Source: Streptomyces sp. H27-H1 (lineage in GTDB: Bacteria > Actinomycetota > Actinomycetes > Streptomycetales > Streptomycetaceae). Taken from it: 64,000 nucleotides of DNA. The stretch spans positions 124,001 through 188,000 of the forward strand of contig NZ_JAPNLJ010000010.1 of NCBI RefSeq assembly GCF_026627445.1. Direction: 5' to 3'. Each line of letters begins with the position of its first letter. Within the stretch, counting starts at the first letter, position 1. Below the pieces are notes generated by a model. The model was not told the DNA's origin, did no database searches, and saw only the letters and a program-made list of their open reading frames with translations. Position numbers and translations under genes: made by a program. Below, one piece after another: positions 45,523 to 54,180 of the stretch.

Positions 45523-47730
45523 TCAGACGTTGGCCAGCTCGCGGTCCTTGTCCGGACCGGAGCCGTCCGCGGATTCCCCGAGGTGCTTGCGCAGGCTCTC
45601 GCCCTCCACGTCCACGTTCGGCAGGATCCGGTCGAGCCACTTCGGCAGCCACCAGGCCTTGTGGCCGAGCAGCGCGAGGACGGCCGGGACGATGGCCATG
45701 CGGACGACGAAGGCGTCGAAGAAGACGGCGATGGCCAGACCGAAGCCGATCATCTTGACCATCTGCTCGCTGGCTCCGATGAAGCCGGAGAACACCGCGA
45801 TCATGATGACGGCCGCGGCCACGACCACCCGGGCGCTGTACTGGAACCCGGTCACGACGGCCTGGCCCGGCCGCTCTCCGTGGACGTACGCCTCACGCAT
45901 GCGGGTGACCAGGAAGACCTCGTAGTCCATGGCCAGACCGAAGACCACGCCCACCATGAAGATCGGCATCATCGACATGATCGGGCCGGTCTGCTCCACC
46001 CCGAAGAGCGAGCCGAGCCAGCCCCACTGGAAGACCGCCACGACGGCGCCGAGGGCGGCGACCACCGAGAGCAGGAAGCCGAGGGCCGCCTTGAGCGGGA
46101 CCAGGATCGAGCGGAAGACGAGCATCAGCAGCAGGAAGGCGAGGCCGACGACGAGTGCCAGGTAGGGCAGCAGCGCGTCGTTCATCTTCTGCGAGAAGTC
46201 GATGTTCATCGCGGTGGCGCCGGTGACGAGCACCTTGCCGCTGTCGCTGCCCTCACGGATCTCGTGGACCAGGTCCTCGGTCGCGACGGAGGACGGGCGG
46301 TCCTTCGGGACGACCGTGATGACGGCGGCGTCCTTGGCCTCGTTCTGGGCGGGCGGCACGACCGCGGCCACGCCGTCCAGACCCTTGATCCGCTCGACCG
46401 TCGCGTCGGCGAGCGCCTTGTCCCCGTCCACGACGACCATCAGCGGGCCGTTGAAGCCGGGGCCGAAGCCCTCGGAGAGCAGGTCGTACGCCTGGCGCTG
46501 GGTGGTGGAGACCGGCTGGGCGCCGTCGTCCGGCAGGCCCATCTCCAGCCTGCTCGCCGGGATCGCGATGACGCCGAGGCCGATCACGCCCGCGAGCAGC
46601 ACCATGACGGGGCGGCGCAGGACGAAGCGGGCCCAGCGGGTGCCGCCGTTGGGCTTGGCCTCGGCGCCTTCGGCGACCGGCTTGCCCTTGCCGAACAGCT
46701 TGCTCTTCGTACCGGCGGGCAGCACCTTCTTGCCGGCGAATCCGAGGATGGCCGGGACCAGCGTCAGGGCGACGAGGACGGCGATGACCACGGTGCCGGC
46801 GGCGGCGAAGCCCATCTTGGTGAGCATCGGGATGTTGACGACGGCCAGGCCCACGAGGGCGATGACCACGGTCAGACCGGCGAACACGACGGCGGAGCCG
46901 GCGGTTCCGGCGGCGCGGCCCGCGGCTTCCTCGCGCTCGCGCCCCTCGGCGAGCTCCGTGCGGTAGCGGGAGACGATGAAGAGGGCGTAGTCGATGCCGA
47001 CCGCGAGGCCGATCATCATCGCGAGGGTGGAGGTGGTGGAGCCGAGGTCCAGCACGTTGGCGAGCGCGGTGATGGAGGAGATGCCGATGCCCACGCCGAT
47101 CAGCGCGGTCAGCAGCGGCAGTCCGGCCGCGATGAGCGAGCCGAAGGTGATGACGAGGACGATCGCGGCGATCGCGATGCCGATGATCTCGCCGGAGCCC
47201 GTCTCGGGGGCGGCCATCAGGGCGTCGCCGCCGATCTGGACGTTCAGCCCGTCGGCCTTGGCGGCCGTCCCGGCCTCGGTGAGGGCCTCACGGGTGGCGT
47301 CCGTCAGCTCCATGCCGCTGACCTTGTACTTGACGCTCACGTAGGCGGTGGAGCCGTCCTGGCTGACGGCCTTGGTCTCGTACGGGTCGGCGACCGAGGA
47401 GATCTGATCCTTGCCCGGGCCGTCCTTCAGCTCGCCGACGATCTTCTCGACCTGGGGCTTGACGGCCTCGGAGTCGACCTTTTCACCGGCCGGGGCCTTG
47501 ATCACGATGCGGGCGGTGGCGCCGTCGGCGGACATGCCCGGGAAGCGCTGTTCCAGCAGGTCGAAAGCCTTCTGGGCTTCCGTGCCGGGTATGGAGAACG
47601 AGCCTGAGGTGGGTGCGGACGCCGAAGCCGCGCCGAAGCCGGCGACGAACAGCAGCGCCACCCAGACGAGGGCGACGAATCGGCGGCGCCGGAAGGCACC
47701 CCTGCCGAGTCGGTAGAGGAAGGTAGCCAC
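45523..47730 (-). CDS. MMPL-family RND transporter
   Basis: A 735-residue membrane protein with the two-fold RND layout: one helix, a large extracytoplasmic domain (about 45-185), five helices, a second helix-plus-domain unit (about 360-510) and five more helices. Conserved acidic and Tyr residues in helices four and ten occur in GLAVGIDYALFIVSRYR and GLAMDYEVFLVTRMRE, the proton-relay motifs of MMPL proteins. These pumps export lipids or drugs. The TetR gene 146 bp upstream on the same strand is the likely repressor, and the substrate is unknown. GTG at 47728-47730 is the start. Confidence 0.92.
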   Translation of the reverse strand: MATFLYRLGRGAFRRRRFVALVWVALLFVAGFGAASASAPTSGSFSIPGTEAQKAFDLLEQRFPGMSADGATARIVIKAPAGEKVDSEAVKPQVEKIVGELKDGPGKDQISSVADPYETKAVSQDGSTAYVSVKYKVSGMELTDATREALTEAGTAAKADGLNVQIGGDALMAAPETGSGEIIGIAIAAIVLVITFGSLIAAGLPLLTALIGVGIGISSITALANVLDLGSTTSTLAMMIGLAVGIDYALFIVSRYRTELAEGREREEAAGRAAGTAGSAVVFAGLTVVIALVGLAVVNIPMLTKMGFAAAGTVVIAVLVALTLVPAILGFAGKKVLPAGTKSKLFGKGKPVAEGAEAKPNGGTRWARFVLRRPVMVLLAGVIGLGVIAIPASRLEMGLPDDGAQPVSTTQRQAYDLLSEGFGPGFNGPLMVVVDGDKALADATVERIKGLDGVAAVVPPAQNEAKDAAVITVVPKDRPSSVATEDLVHEIREGSDSGKVLVTGATAMNIDFSQKMNDALLPYLALVVGLAFLLLMLVFRSILVPLKAALGFLLSVVAALGAVVAVFQWGWLGSLFGVEQTGPIMSMMPIFMVGVVFGLAMDYEVFLVTRMREAYVHGERPGQAVVTGFQYSARVVVAAAVIMIAVFSGFIGASEQMVKMIGFGLAIAVFFDAFVVRMAIVPAVLALLGHKAWWLPKWLDRILPNVDVEGESLRKHLGESADGSGPDKDRELANV

Positions 47731-47876
47731 GTCGGTGGTTCCCCGTTCGGGTCGTGGGATGGATCAGGGCATGGAATGCCGTTCCGACGACGAGAGCGGC
47801 GTGTCAGGAGTAGGCAGGAATCGAGCGCGGGGACAGCGCGGTTGGGCGGCTGCGCGGGTGAGCAGCCTGGGCGGGA

Positions 47877-48467
47877 TCAGACTCCGAGGGCGGGGAAGAC
47901 CACGGCGTCGATGAAGTCACCGAGGAAGCACCGGTCGACGGACCGGTCCTCGATGAGCGGGAGCGCGATGAACGCCCCGATGAGCATGTGCGGCACGAAG
48001 GCCAGGGCCGGACAGCCCGCGGCGACCTCACCCCGGTCCACCGCCCGCTGCAGCATCGTCTGAAGGCCGTTGAGCTCCGGGTCGACCAAGAGGTCCCGCA
48101 GCGCCTTGTGGAGCTCGGGGCTCGCGTGCACCGCATGGGCCAGGCCCCGCATGAGCGCGGTGTCCTTCGCCATCTGGGCGTCGTCGGAGTTCTCGACCAT
48201 GACCGCGAAGTCACCGCGGATGCTGCCCGTGTCGATCTCCCGGAGGGAGACCGGCTGGGTGCAGCGCAGGGCCTTCGCGACCAGTTCGGGCTTGCTCCCC
48301 CACTGGCGGTAGAGGGTGGCCTTGCTGGACTTCGTACGGGCGGCGACCGCGTCCATGGTCAGCGCCTCGTAGCCGACCTCGCGCAGGAGGTCGAGGACCG
48401 CCCCGTGGAGTTCGGCTTCCCGCTCGGGGGTGATCCGGCTGCGACGCGACATGACCTCTTCGACCAT
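47877..48467 (-). CDS. TetR-family repressor of the MMPL exporter
   Basis: A 196-residue regulator. Its helix-turn-helix is VGYEALTMDAVAARTKSSKA followed by TLYRQWGSKPELVAKAL. The rest is a helical ligand-binding and dimerisation domain. ATG at 48465-48467 is chosen because GGGAGGAG ends 8 bp upstream. The Met further upstream would sit before the ribosome-binding site. Two copies of a palindrome, 15 bp each, lie 31-92 bp upstream of the start, so autoregulation is likely. The MMPL gene downstream is probably in the same regulon. Confidence 0.9.
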   Translation of the reverse strand: MVEEVMSRRSRITPEREAELHGAVLDLLREVGYEALTMDAVAARTKSSKATLYRQWGSKPELVAKALRCTQPVSLREIDTGSIRGDFAVMVENSDDAQMAKDTALMRGLAHAVHASPELHKALRDLLVDPELNGLQTMLQRAVDRGEVAAGCPALAFVPHMLIGAFIALPLIEDRSVDRCFLGDFIDAVVFPALGV

Positions 48468-48498
48468 TTCGGCATCTCCTCCCGACCGCACCAACCGA

Positions 48499-48513
48499 AC
48501 GAAACTGTTTCGT
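48499..48513. promoter_or_regulatory. TetR operator 1
   Basis: ACGAAAC-T-GTTTCGT, a 15-bp palindrome with perfect 7-bp arms, 31 bp upstream of the TetR start. It is repeated almost exactly at 48545-48559. Confidence 0.72.
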
Positions 48514-48544
48514 ACGGATTGACCATACCCCTCCGGCGAGCGAA

Positions 48545-48559
48545 ACGAAACCGTTCCGT
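48545..48559. promoter_or_regulatory. TetR operator 2
   Basis: ACGAAAC-C-GTTCCGT, the same palindrome with one arm mismatch. It sits inside a longer inverted repeat (CGAGCGAAACG at 48537-48547 with CGTTTCGCTCG at 48557-48567). Its centre is 46 bp from that of operator 1. Confidence 0.68.
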
Positions 48560-48675
48560 TTCGCTCGGCGAGTGGCCTCGGTCACTTCCCGGCCGCCGCC
48601 CGGTGTCCCCGCCGCGAGCCCCATGGATCACCTGTACGAGTTGCCAGCCCCCCTCAGCGCGGAAAGCATTGGGGG

Positions 48676-51600
48676 GTGAGTCACGACGCGGCGTACCTCC
48701 GGTTCCCCCACCTCCACGACGATCTGCTGTGCTTCGCCACCGAGGACGACCTCTGGGTGGCGCCCCTGGTTCCCCCCGGAGAGCCCGCCGGCCGGGCCTG
48801 GCGGATCACGGTCGACCGCACCCGGGTGGGCCACCCCCGGTTCTCCCCCGACGGCAGGCACATCGCCTTCACCACCTGGCGCAGCCTCGACCCCGAGATC
48901 CACCTCGCCCCCGTCTCCGGCGGCCCGGCCCGCCGCCTCAGCTACTGGGGCTCCACCGACACCCGGGTCTGCGGCTGGACCCCGCCCGACAAGGACGGCC
49001 GCAGCGACATCCTGGCCGTCTCCTCGCACGGCCAGCCCTTCTCCTACTACTCCTGGGCCTACAGCCTTCCCACCGACGGCAGCCCCGGCGGCCGGCTCCC
49101 CTGGGGGCCCGTCTCCGACATCGCCGTCCACGAGGAGACCCCGGACGGGCAGGAGCCGGGCGAGCGGCGCACCCTGCTGCTGACCGGCAAGCCCCCGCAC
49201 GAGCCCGCCGCCTGGAAGCGCTACCGGGGCGGCGCCACCGGCCGGCTGTGGCTGCACGGCGAGCGGCTGCTCGAGGGCATCGAAGGCCACCTGGACTCAC
49301 CGATGTTCGTGGGCGGCCGGATCGCCTTCCTCTCCGACCACGAGGGCATCGGCAACCTCTACTCCTGCTTGCCCGACGGCACGGACCTGCGCCGGCACAG
49401 CGACCACGAGGAGTTCTACGCCCGGCACGCCTCCAGCGACGGCTCCCGGATCGTCTATCAGTGCGCCGGCGACCTGTGGATCGTCGAGTCGCTGGCCCCG
49501 GACACCTCCCCGCGCAAGCTGGAGGTCCGCCTCGGCGGCCCCCGGGCGGGCCGCCGCACCTACCAGGTCCCGGCCGCCAGCCACGTCGACTCCCTCTCCG
49601 TCGACGCCACCGGGCGGGCCAGCGCCGTCGTCGTGCGCGGCAGCCTGTACTGGCTCACGCACCGCGACGGCCCCGCCCGCACCATCGCCGACACCCCGGG
49701 CGTACGGGTCCGGCTGCCCGAGATGCTCGGCAGCGGCGGGCAGGTGGCGTACGTGACGGACGCGGAGGGCGAGGACGCGATCGAGATCGCCTACCTGCCC
49801 CGGGCCTCCGGCGACCGCGAGCCGCGCCGGCTCGCCTCGGGCGCGCTGGGCCGCGTACTGGAGCTGCTCTCCGATCCGGACGGAGAGCGGCTCGCGATCG
49901 CCTCCAACGACGGGCGGCTGCTGCTCATCGACGCCACCGAGGAGTCCAACGGGGAGGCCGGCGAGCTGATCCGGTCCGAGAACGGGCCCGTCACCGACCT
50001 CGCCTTCTCCCCCGACGGCTGCTGGCTGACCTGGTCGCATCCGGGCATCGGCCGCTCGCTGCGCCAGATCAAGATGGCCCGGATCTCCGGGCCGGGCGCG
50101 CACACGATCGTGGACGTCACCAACGGACGCTTCGAGGATGAGAGTCCGGTCTTCACCCGGGACGGGCGCTACCTCGCCTTCCTGTCCTGGCGCGGCTTCG
50201 ACCCCGTCTACGACGTCCATACCGGAGACCTGTCCTTCCCGCTGGGCTGCCGCCCCTACCTGGTGCCGCTGTCCTCGGCCACCCCCTCCCCCTTCGCCTT
50301 CTCCCCGGACGGCCGCCCGGCGGCGGGCGGTCTCGACCCGGTCGAGGGGGACTCGGAGTCCGGGGACGGCGCGGTCATGGTGGAGGTGGAGGGCCTGGAG
50401 AGCCGGGTCACGCCCTTCCCCGTGTCGGCGTCCAAGTACTCGGCCCTGTACCCGGTGAGCGGCGGCGGACTGGTGTGGCTGCGCTGGCCGATCTCGGGCG
50501 CCCTCGGCGAGACCTTCGCCAATCCGGCCGACACCAGCGGCAAGCCGACGCTGGAGTACTTCGACCTCACCAAGGCCCGTAAGACGGAGTTGGCTTCCGG
50601 GCTGGACTGGTTCGCGCTCAGCGGCGACGGCACCCGGCTCGTGGTCAACGACGACGGGGACCTGCGCGCGGTCCCGGCGACCGAATCGGGAGACACCGAC
50701 TCCACCGTCTACCTGGACCTGCGGCGCATCCTGCACGAGGTGGACCCGGCGGCCGAGTGGCGCCAGGCCTTCGAGGAGGCGGGGCGGCTCATCCGCGCCT
50801 ACTTCTGGGAGCCGCAGATGTGCGGCATCGACTGGGACGCAGTGCTGCGCCAGTACCGTTTCCTGGTCGAACGGGTCGCCTCCCCCGACGAGTTCGCCGA
50901 CCTGATGCGCGAGGTCCTCGGCGAGCTCGGCACCTCGCACGCGTACGTGTCCCCGGCCCGCCGCAACGAAGGGCCCCCGCACTACCAGCGGGCCATCGGC
51001 CTGCTCGGCGTCAACCTCTTCCCCCGCGACGGGGCCTGGGTCGTCGGCCGGATCCTGCCCGGCGAGTCCTCCGACTCCAAGGCCCGCTCCCCCCTCGCGG
51101 GCACCGGGATCCGCGAGGGCGCGGTCCTCACCCACGTGGACGGCCGGCCGGTGGACCCGGTCGCCGGCCCGTACCCGCTGCTGTCGGCGGCCGGCGGCAC
51201 CACCGTGGAGCTCACCTTCGAGCCCGCCGAGGGGCAGGGCCGCTCGCGCCGGGTGGCGGTCGTCCCGCTGATCGACGAGCGGCCGCTGCGCTACCAGGAC
51301 TGGGTGGCCAAACGCCGCGCGGTGGTCCGCGAGATCAGCGGCGGCCGGTGCGGATACCTGCACATCCCCGACATGGGCGGCTCGGGCTGGGCGCAGTTCA
51401 ACCGCGACCTGCGGGCGGAGATGTCGAAGCCCGCCCTGCTCGTGGACGTACGCGGCAACGCCGGCGGGCACATCAGCGAGCTGGTGGTGGAGAAGCTGAC
51501 CCGCTCGATCCTCGGCTGGGACCTGACCCGCAACGCCCAGCCCGTCTCCTACGCCTCCAATGCGCCCCGGGGCCCGATCGTGGCGCTGGCCGACGAGGCG

Positions 51601-51972
51601 ACCTCCTCCGACGGGGACATGATCACGGCCGCCTTCAAGCTGCTGGGACTCGGCCCGGTCGTGGGCCAGCGCACCTGGGGCGGGGTGGTCGGCATGACCG
51701 GCCGGCACACCCTCGGCGACGGCACGGTGATCACGGTGCCGATGAACGCGGCCTGGTTCCCCGAGTACGGCTGGTCCGTGGAGAACCAGGGCGTTGAGCC
51801 CGACCTGCCGATCCTGCGCACCCCGCTCGACTGGGCGGAAGGGCGGCACGCGCAGCTCGACGACGCCGTGCACCTGGCGCTGGAGCTGCTGGAGCAGGAC
51901 CCGGCGGCGGTACCGCCCGGGTACACGGACGTACCGGACCGGCGCCGGCCGAAGCTGCCGCCGCGGGGGTGA
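48676..51972 (+). CDS. Tricorn core protease homologue
   Basis: A 1098-residue cytoplasmic serine protease of the S41 tricorn family, which degrades oligopeptides released by larger proteases. The N-terminal half (about 1-680) forms two beta-propellers with WD40-like repeats such as FSPDGRHIAFTTW. A helical domain, a PDZ domain (about 770-860) and the core protease follow. Catalytic residues can be placed: Ser754-His755 in GTSHAY, nucleophile Ser978 in DEATSSDGDM and Glu1036 in VENQG. Length is close to the archaeal enzyme. GTG 48676 follows a G-rich stretch. Interacting factors F1-F3 are not encoded nearby. Confidence 0.93.
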   Translation: MSHDAAYLRFPHLHDDLLCFATEDDLWVAPLVPPGEPAGRAWRITVDRTRVGHPRFSPDGRHIAFTTWRSLDPEIHLAPVSGGPARRLSYWGSTDTRVCGWTPPDKDGRSDILAVSSHGQPFSYYSWAYSLPTDGSPGGRLPWGPVSDIAVHEETPDGQEPGERRTLLLTGKPPHEPAAWKRYRGGATGRLWLHGERLLEGIEGHLDSPMFVGGRIAFLSDHEGIGNLYSCLPDGTDLRRHSDHEEFYARHASSDGSRIVYQCAGDLWIVESLAPDTSPRKLEVRLGGPRAGRRTYQVPAASHVDSLSVDATGRASAVVVRGSLYWLTHRDGPARTIADTPGVRVRLPEMLGSGGQVAYVTDAEGEDAIEIAYLPRASGDREPRRLASGALGRVLELLSDPDGERLAIASNDGRLLLIDATEESNGEAGELIRSENGPVTDLAFSPDGCWLTWSHPGIGRSLRQIKMARISGPGAHTIVDVTNGRFEDESPVFTRDGRYLAFLSWRGFDPVYDVHTGDLSFPLGCRPYLVPLSSATPSPFAFSPDGRPAAGGLDPVEGDSESGDGAVMVEVEGLESRVTPFPVSASKYSALYPVSGGGLVWLRWPISGALGETFANPADTSGKPTLEYFDLTKARKTELASGLDWFALSGDGTRLVVNDDGDLRAVPATESGDTDSTVYLDLRRILHEVDPAAEWRQAFEEAGRLIRAYFWEPQMCGIDWDAVLRQYRFLVERVASPDEFADLMREVLGELGTSHAYVSPARRNEGPPHYQRAIGLLGVNLFPRDGAWVVGRILPGESSDSKARSPLAGTGIREGAVLTHVDGRPVDPVAGPYPLLSAAGGTTVELTFEPAEGQGRSRRVAVVPLIDERPLRYQDWVAKRRAVVREISGGRCGYLHIPDMGGSGWAQFNRDLRAEMSKPALLVDVRGNAGGHISELVVEKLTRSILGWDLTRNAQPVSYASNAPRGPIVALADEATSSDGDMITAAFKLLGLGPVVGQRTWGGVVGMTGRHTLGDGTVITVPMNAAWFPEYGWSVENQGVEPDLPILRTPLDWAEGRHAQLDDAVHLALELLEQDPAAVPPGYTDVPDRRRPKLPPRG

Positions 51973-52005
51973 CCCCGCGCGGCGGGGGGCCGTAGGGCAT
52001 GCGAA

Positions 52006-52040
52006 AGGGGTGCGACCCGGAAACGGCGGGTCGCACCCCT
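52006..52040. terminator. Bidirectional terminator after the tricorn gene
   Basis: A 14-bp perfect stem, AGGGGTGCGACCCG (52006-52019) with 52027-52040, and a 7-nt loop, between the tricorn gene and the small leftward gene. Confidence 0.8.
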
Positions 52041-52069
52041 CAGCGCGTGGAGCCGCTGCTCGTCAGGTG

Positions 52070-52234
52070 CTACTTGTCGAAGTTCTCGTCGAAGGTGTCA
52101 CGGGCCTTGTCCCTGGCCTGGTCCACCGTCTGCGAGCCGCGCTCGGACGCCTCGTCCTGCTGACCGGCGGCCGCGGCCTTCGCCTTCTCCGCGAGGTCCT
52201 TCGCCTTGTCCTGGAACTGGTCCCTGATGCCCAT
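52070..52234 (-). CDS. Small hydrophilic Lys/Asp/Ala-rich helical protein (CsbD/MT0933-antitoxin-like)
   Basis: A 54-residue protein beginning MGIRDQFQDKAKDLAEKAK, with Gln/Asp/Glu repeats and ending FDENFDK. It is entirely hydrophilic, with 11-residue-type amphipathic repeats as in CsbD, LEA-like or the MT0933 'antitoxin-like' proteins. Such proteins are often induced by stress, but the biochemical role is unknown. ATG at 52232-52234 has GGAG upstream. It lies 48 bp after the SDR gene on the same strand and just before a terminator, so it may be the last gene of that operon. Confidence 0.75.
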   Translation of the reverse strand: MGIRDQFQDKAKDLAEKAKAAAAGQQDEASERGSQTVDQARDKARDTFDENFDK

Positions 52235-52282
52235 GTGTCCTCACTCCTGCAACGGTGTTCGGTAAGGGGAACGCGACCAGTC

Positions 52283-53197
52283 TTACCCAGAGGGGCATTC
52301 CTCGCATTCCGGTCGGCTGCTCTGGCTGCGCTCCTGCTCGTCCGCGGCCCCGCCGGCCCCGACAAGCCCCTTGGAAACGCCGGCCAGTCGGGGTTCGAAG
52401 CGCTTCATCTCGCGCTGACCGACTGCCGAGATGATCGCGGGAAGGTATCCGCGGAACCCCTGCATTCCGCGCAGCCACCACTGCGCGTACACGTGCGCGG
52501 AGCGCCGCTCGATGCCCGCCACGATCCGGTCGACGGCCGGCCCCAGCGGGTACGTCTGGTTCGACGGCCACGGCAGCCGCTGGCGCAGCTCGCGCATGAC
52601 CTCGTCCTGGTCGGCGCCGCGCACCATGTCGGTGTCGGTCCAGGACAGGTAGCCGACCCCCACCTTGACCCCCTTGTAGCCGACCTCGGCGCTCAGACAG
52701 TGCGCGAAGGCCTCGACCCCGGACTTGGAGGCGCAGTAGGCGGTCATCATCGGCGCCGGGGTGATCGCCGCGAGCGAGGCGATCTGCAGGAAGTAGCCGC
52801 GGCTCTCCATCAGCACGGGCAGGAAGGCCCGGGCGGTGACGGCGCCGCCGATGAGGTTGACCTCGATGACCCGGCGCCAGGCGTCGGGGTCGGAGTCGAC
52901 GAACGGCCCGCCGGAGGCGACGCCCGCGTTGGCGACGACGATGTCCACCTTGCCGAAGCGCAGCTTGACCTCCTGCGCGACCCGGGCCATCGCCTCGTGG
53001 TCGGTGACGTCGGCGTACCAGTGGTCGCTGTCGGTGTGCAGCCGCTCCGAGACCTCCTTGAGGGCCTCGGGCTCCAGGCCCACCAGGGCCACCTTCGCGC
53101 CGCGCGCGGACAGTTTGCGGGCGAGCAGTTCGCCGACCCCGCGCGCCGCCCCCGTGACGACGGCGACCTGGCCTTCCAGACTCCTGCGAGCACTCAC
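52283..53197 (-). CDS. Short-chain dehydrogenase/reductase
   Basis: A 304-residue NAD(P)-dependent classical SDR. The cofactor loop is VTGAARGVGELLA, NAG appears in VVANAGVASGG, and the catalytic Tyr-x3-Lys is AYCASKSGVEAF. A C-terminal extension of about 60 residues with QWWLRGMQGFRGYLP could bind a membrane or a long substrate. GTG at 53195-53197 overlaps the hydrolase stop by 4 bp and has AAGGAG upstream. Together with the hydrolase and Baeyer-Villiger-type monooxygenase it forms a three-enzyme operon. The order resembles the mymA operon of M. tuberculosis (monooxygenase, LipR, SDR). Confidence 0.9.
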   Translation of the reverse strand: MSARRSLEGQVAVVTGAARGVGELLARKLSARGAKVALVGLEPEALKEVSERLHTDSDHWYADVTDHEAMARVAQEVKLRFGKVDIVVANAGVASGGPFVDSDPDAWRRVIEVNLIGGAVTARAFLPVLMESRGYFLQIASLAAITPAPMMTAYCASKSGVEAFAHCLSAEVGYKGVKVGVGYLSWTDTDMVRGADQDEVMRELRQRLPWPSNQTYPLGPAVDRIVAGIERRSAHVYAQWWLRGMQGFRGYLPAIISAVGQREMKRFEPRLAGVSKGLVGAGGAADEQERSQSSRPECEECPSG

Positions 53198-54180
53198 GGT
53201 GTCTTCTCCTTCGCGGGCTGGTGGTTCGGGGAATCCGGGGAATCCAGGGAGTCCGGGCCGACCGGAACGGGTGCGACGGGCGCGAGATACACCTCGGCGA
53301 GCTCGCGCACCGCGGCGGTGACGGCCTCCGGGGCCTCGATCGGGCTCATGTGCCCCACCCCGGTCAGTTCGGTGAGCCCTACGCAGTTCGGCAGCGCGGC
53401 AGCCAGCCCCCGGGCGTGCACGATCGGTGTCAGCCGGTCGCTCTTGCCGCCGATGACGGCGGTGGGCACGGTGAGCGCGGCCAGCTGCGCGTCGAGGTCC
53501 AGGGCGGCCAGCACCCCGGACCAGGCGTGGCGCACCGGCGTGGGGCAGGCGTGGACGATCCGCGCGCAGGCCTCGACCTTCTCGGGCGCGGAGCCGGGGC
53601 CCATCGTGGCGTACTTCAGCACTCTGCGGGCGACGGGGGTGACGGGCCCGAGCGGGGCCCGGGATCCCAGGACCGCGCCGGTGACACGGGTCCTCGCGCG
53701 GCCGGCGCGCCACGGCAGGACCAGCGACTCCTCGACCAGCCGGCCGCTGCCGGTGTTGCACAGCAGCGCGGCCGCGACGTGTTCGGCGAACTCCGGCCGG
53801 GCGGCGGCGGCCATGATCGTCATCCCGCCCATGGAGTGGCCCGCGACGACGGCCTTCTCGCCGGGGGCGAGGGCGGCCTCCAGGACCGCGACCAGGTCGT
53901 CGGCGAGGGCGGCGGTGCCGTACCCGGAGCCGACGGGGCTGCGGCCGTGGCCCCGCTGGTCGTAGGCGATGACCCGGTGCCCGGTGGTCAGGGCCCGTAT
54001 CTGCGCGGCCCAGAACGCCGTGGAACAGGTCCAGCCGTGCGCGAGCACGACGGCCGGGGCCCCTTCCTCGCCGTGCACCTCCACGTGCAGGCGCGATCCG
54101 TCGGCGGAGGTGGCGACCAGCTCGCGGCGGGCCGCCGGCGGGGCGTAGGGTCCCGCGGTCACGTGCATCAGGCGGCTCAC
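53194..54180 (-). CDS. Alpha/beta-fold hydrolase
   Basis: A 328-residue alpha/beta hydrolase. Conserved elements are the oxyanion HGWTCSTAFW, the RGHGRSP strand, the nucleophile elbow AGHSMGGMTIM and a C-terminal TGVGHMSPIEAP carrying the catalytic His. It likely cleaves an ester, which would suit products of the adjacent Baeyer-Villiger-type monooxygenase (ester or lactone hydrolysis). The C-terminal 30 residues are Pro/Asp/Ser-rich. GTG at 54178-54180 overlaps the monooxygenase stop by 4 bp. The next gene also overlaps by 4 bp, so all three proteins are translationally coupled. Confidence 0.9.
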   Translation of the reverse strand: MSRLMHVTAGPYAPPAARRELVATSADGSRLHVEVHGEEGAPAVVLAHGWTCSTAFWAAQIRALTTGHRVIAYDQRGHGRSPVGSGYGTAALADDLVAVLEAALAPGEKAVVAGHSMGGMTIMAAAARPEFAEHVAAALLCNTGSGRLVEESLVLPWRAGRARTRVTGAVLGSRAPLGPVTPVARRVLKYATMGPGSAPEKVEACARIVHACPTPVRHAWSGVLAALDLDAQLAALTVPTAVIGGKSDRLTPIVHARGLAAALPNCVGLTELTGVGHMSPIEAPEAVTAAVRELAEVYLAPVAPVPVGPDSLDSPDSPNHQPAKEKTP

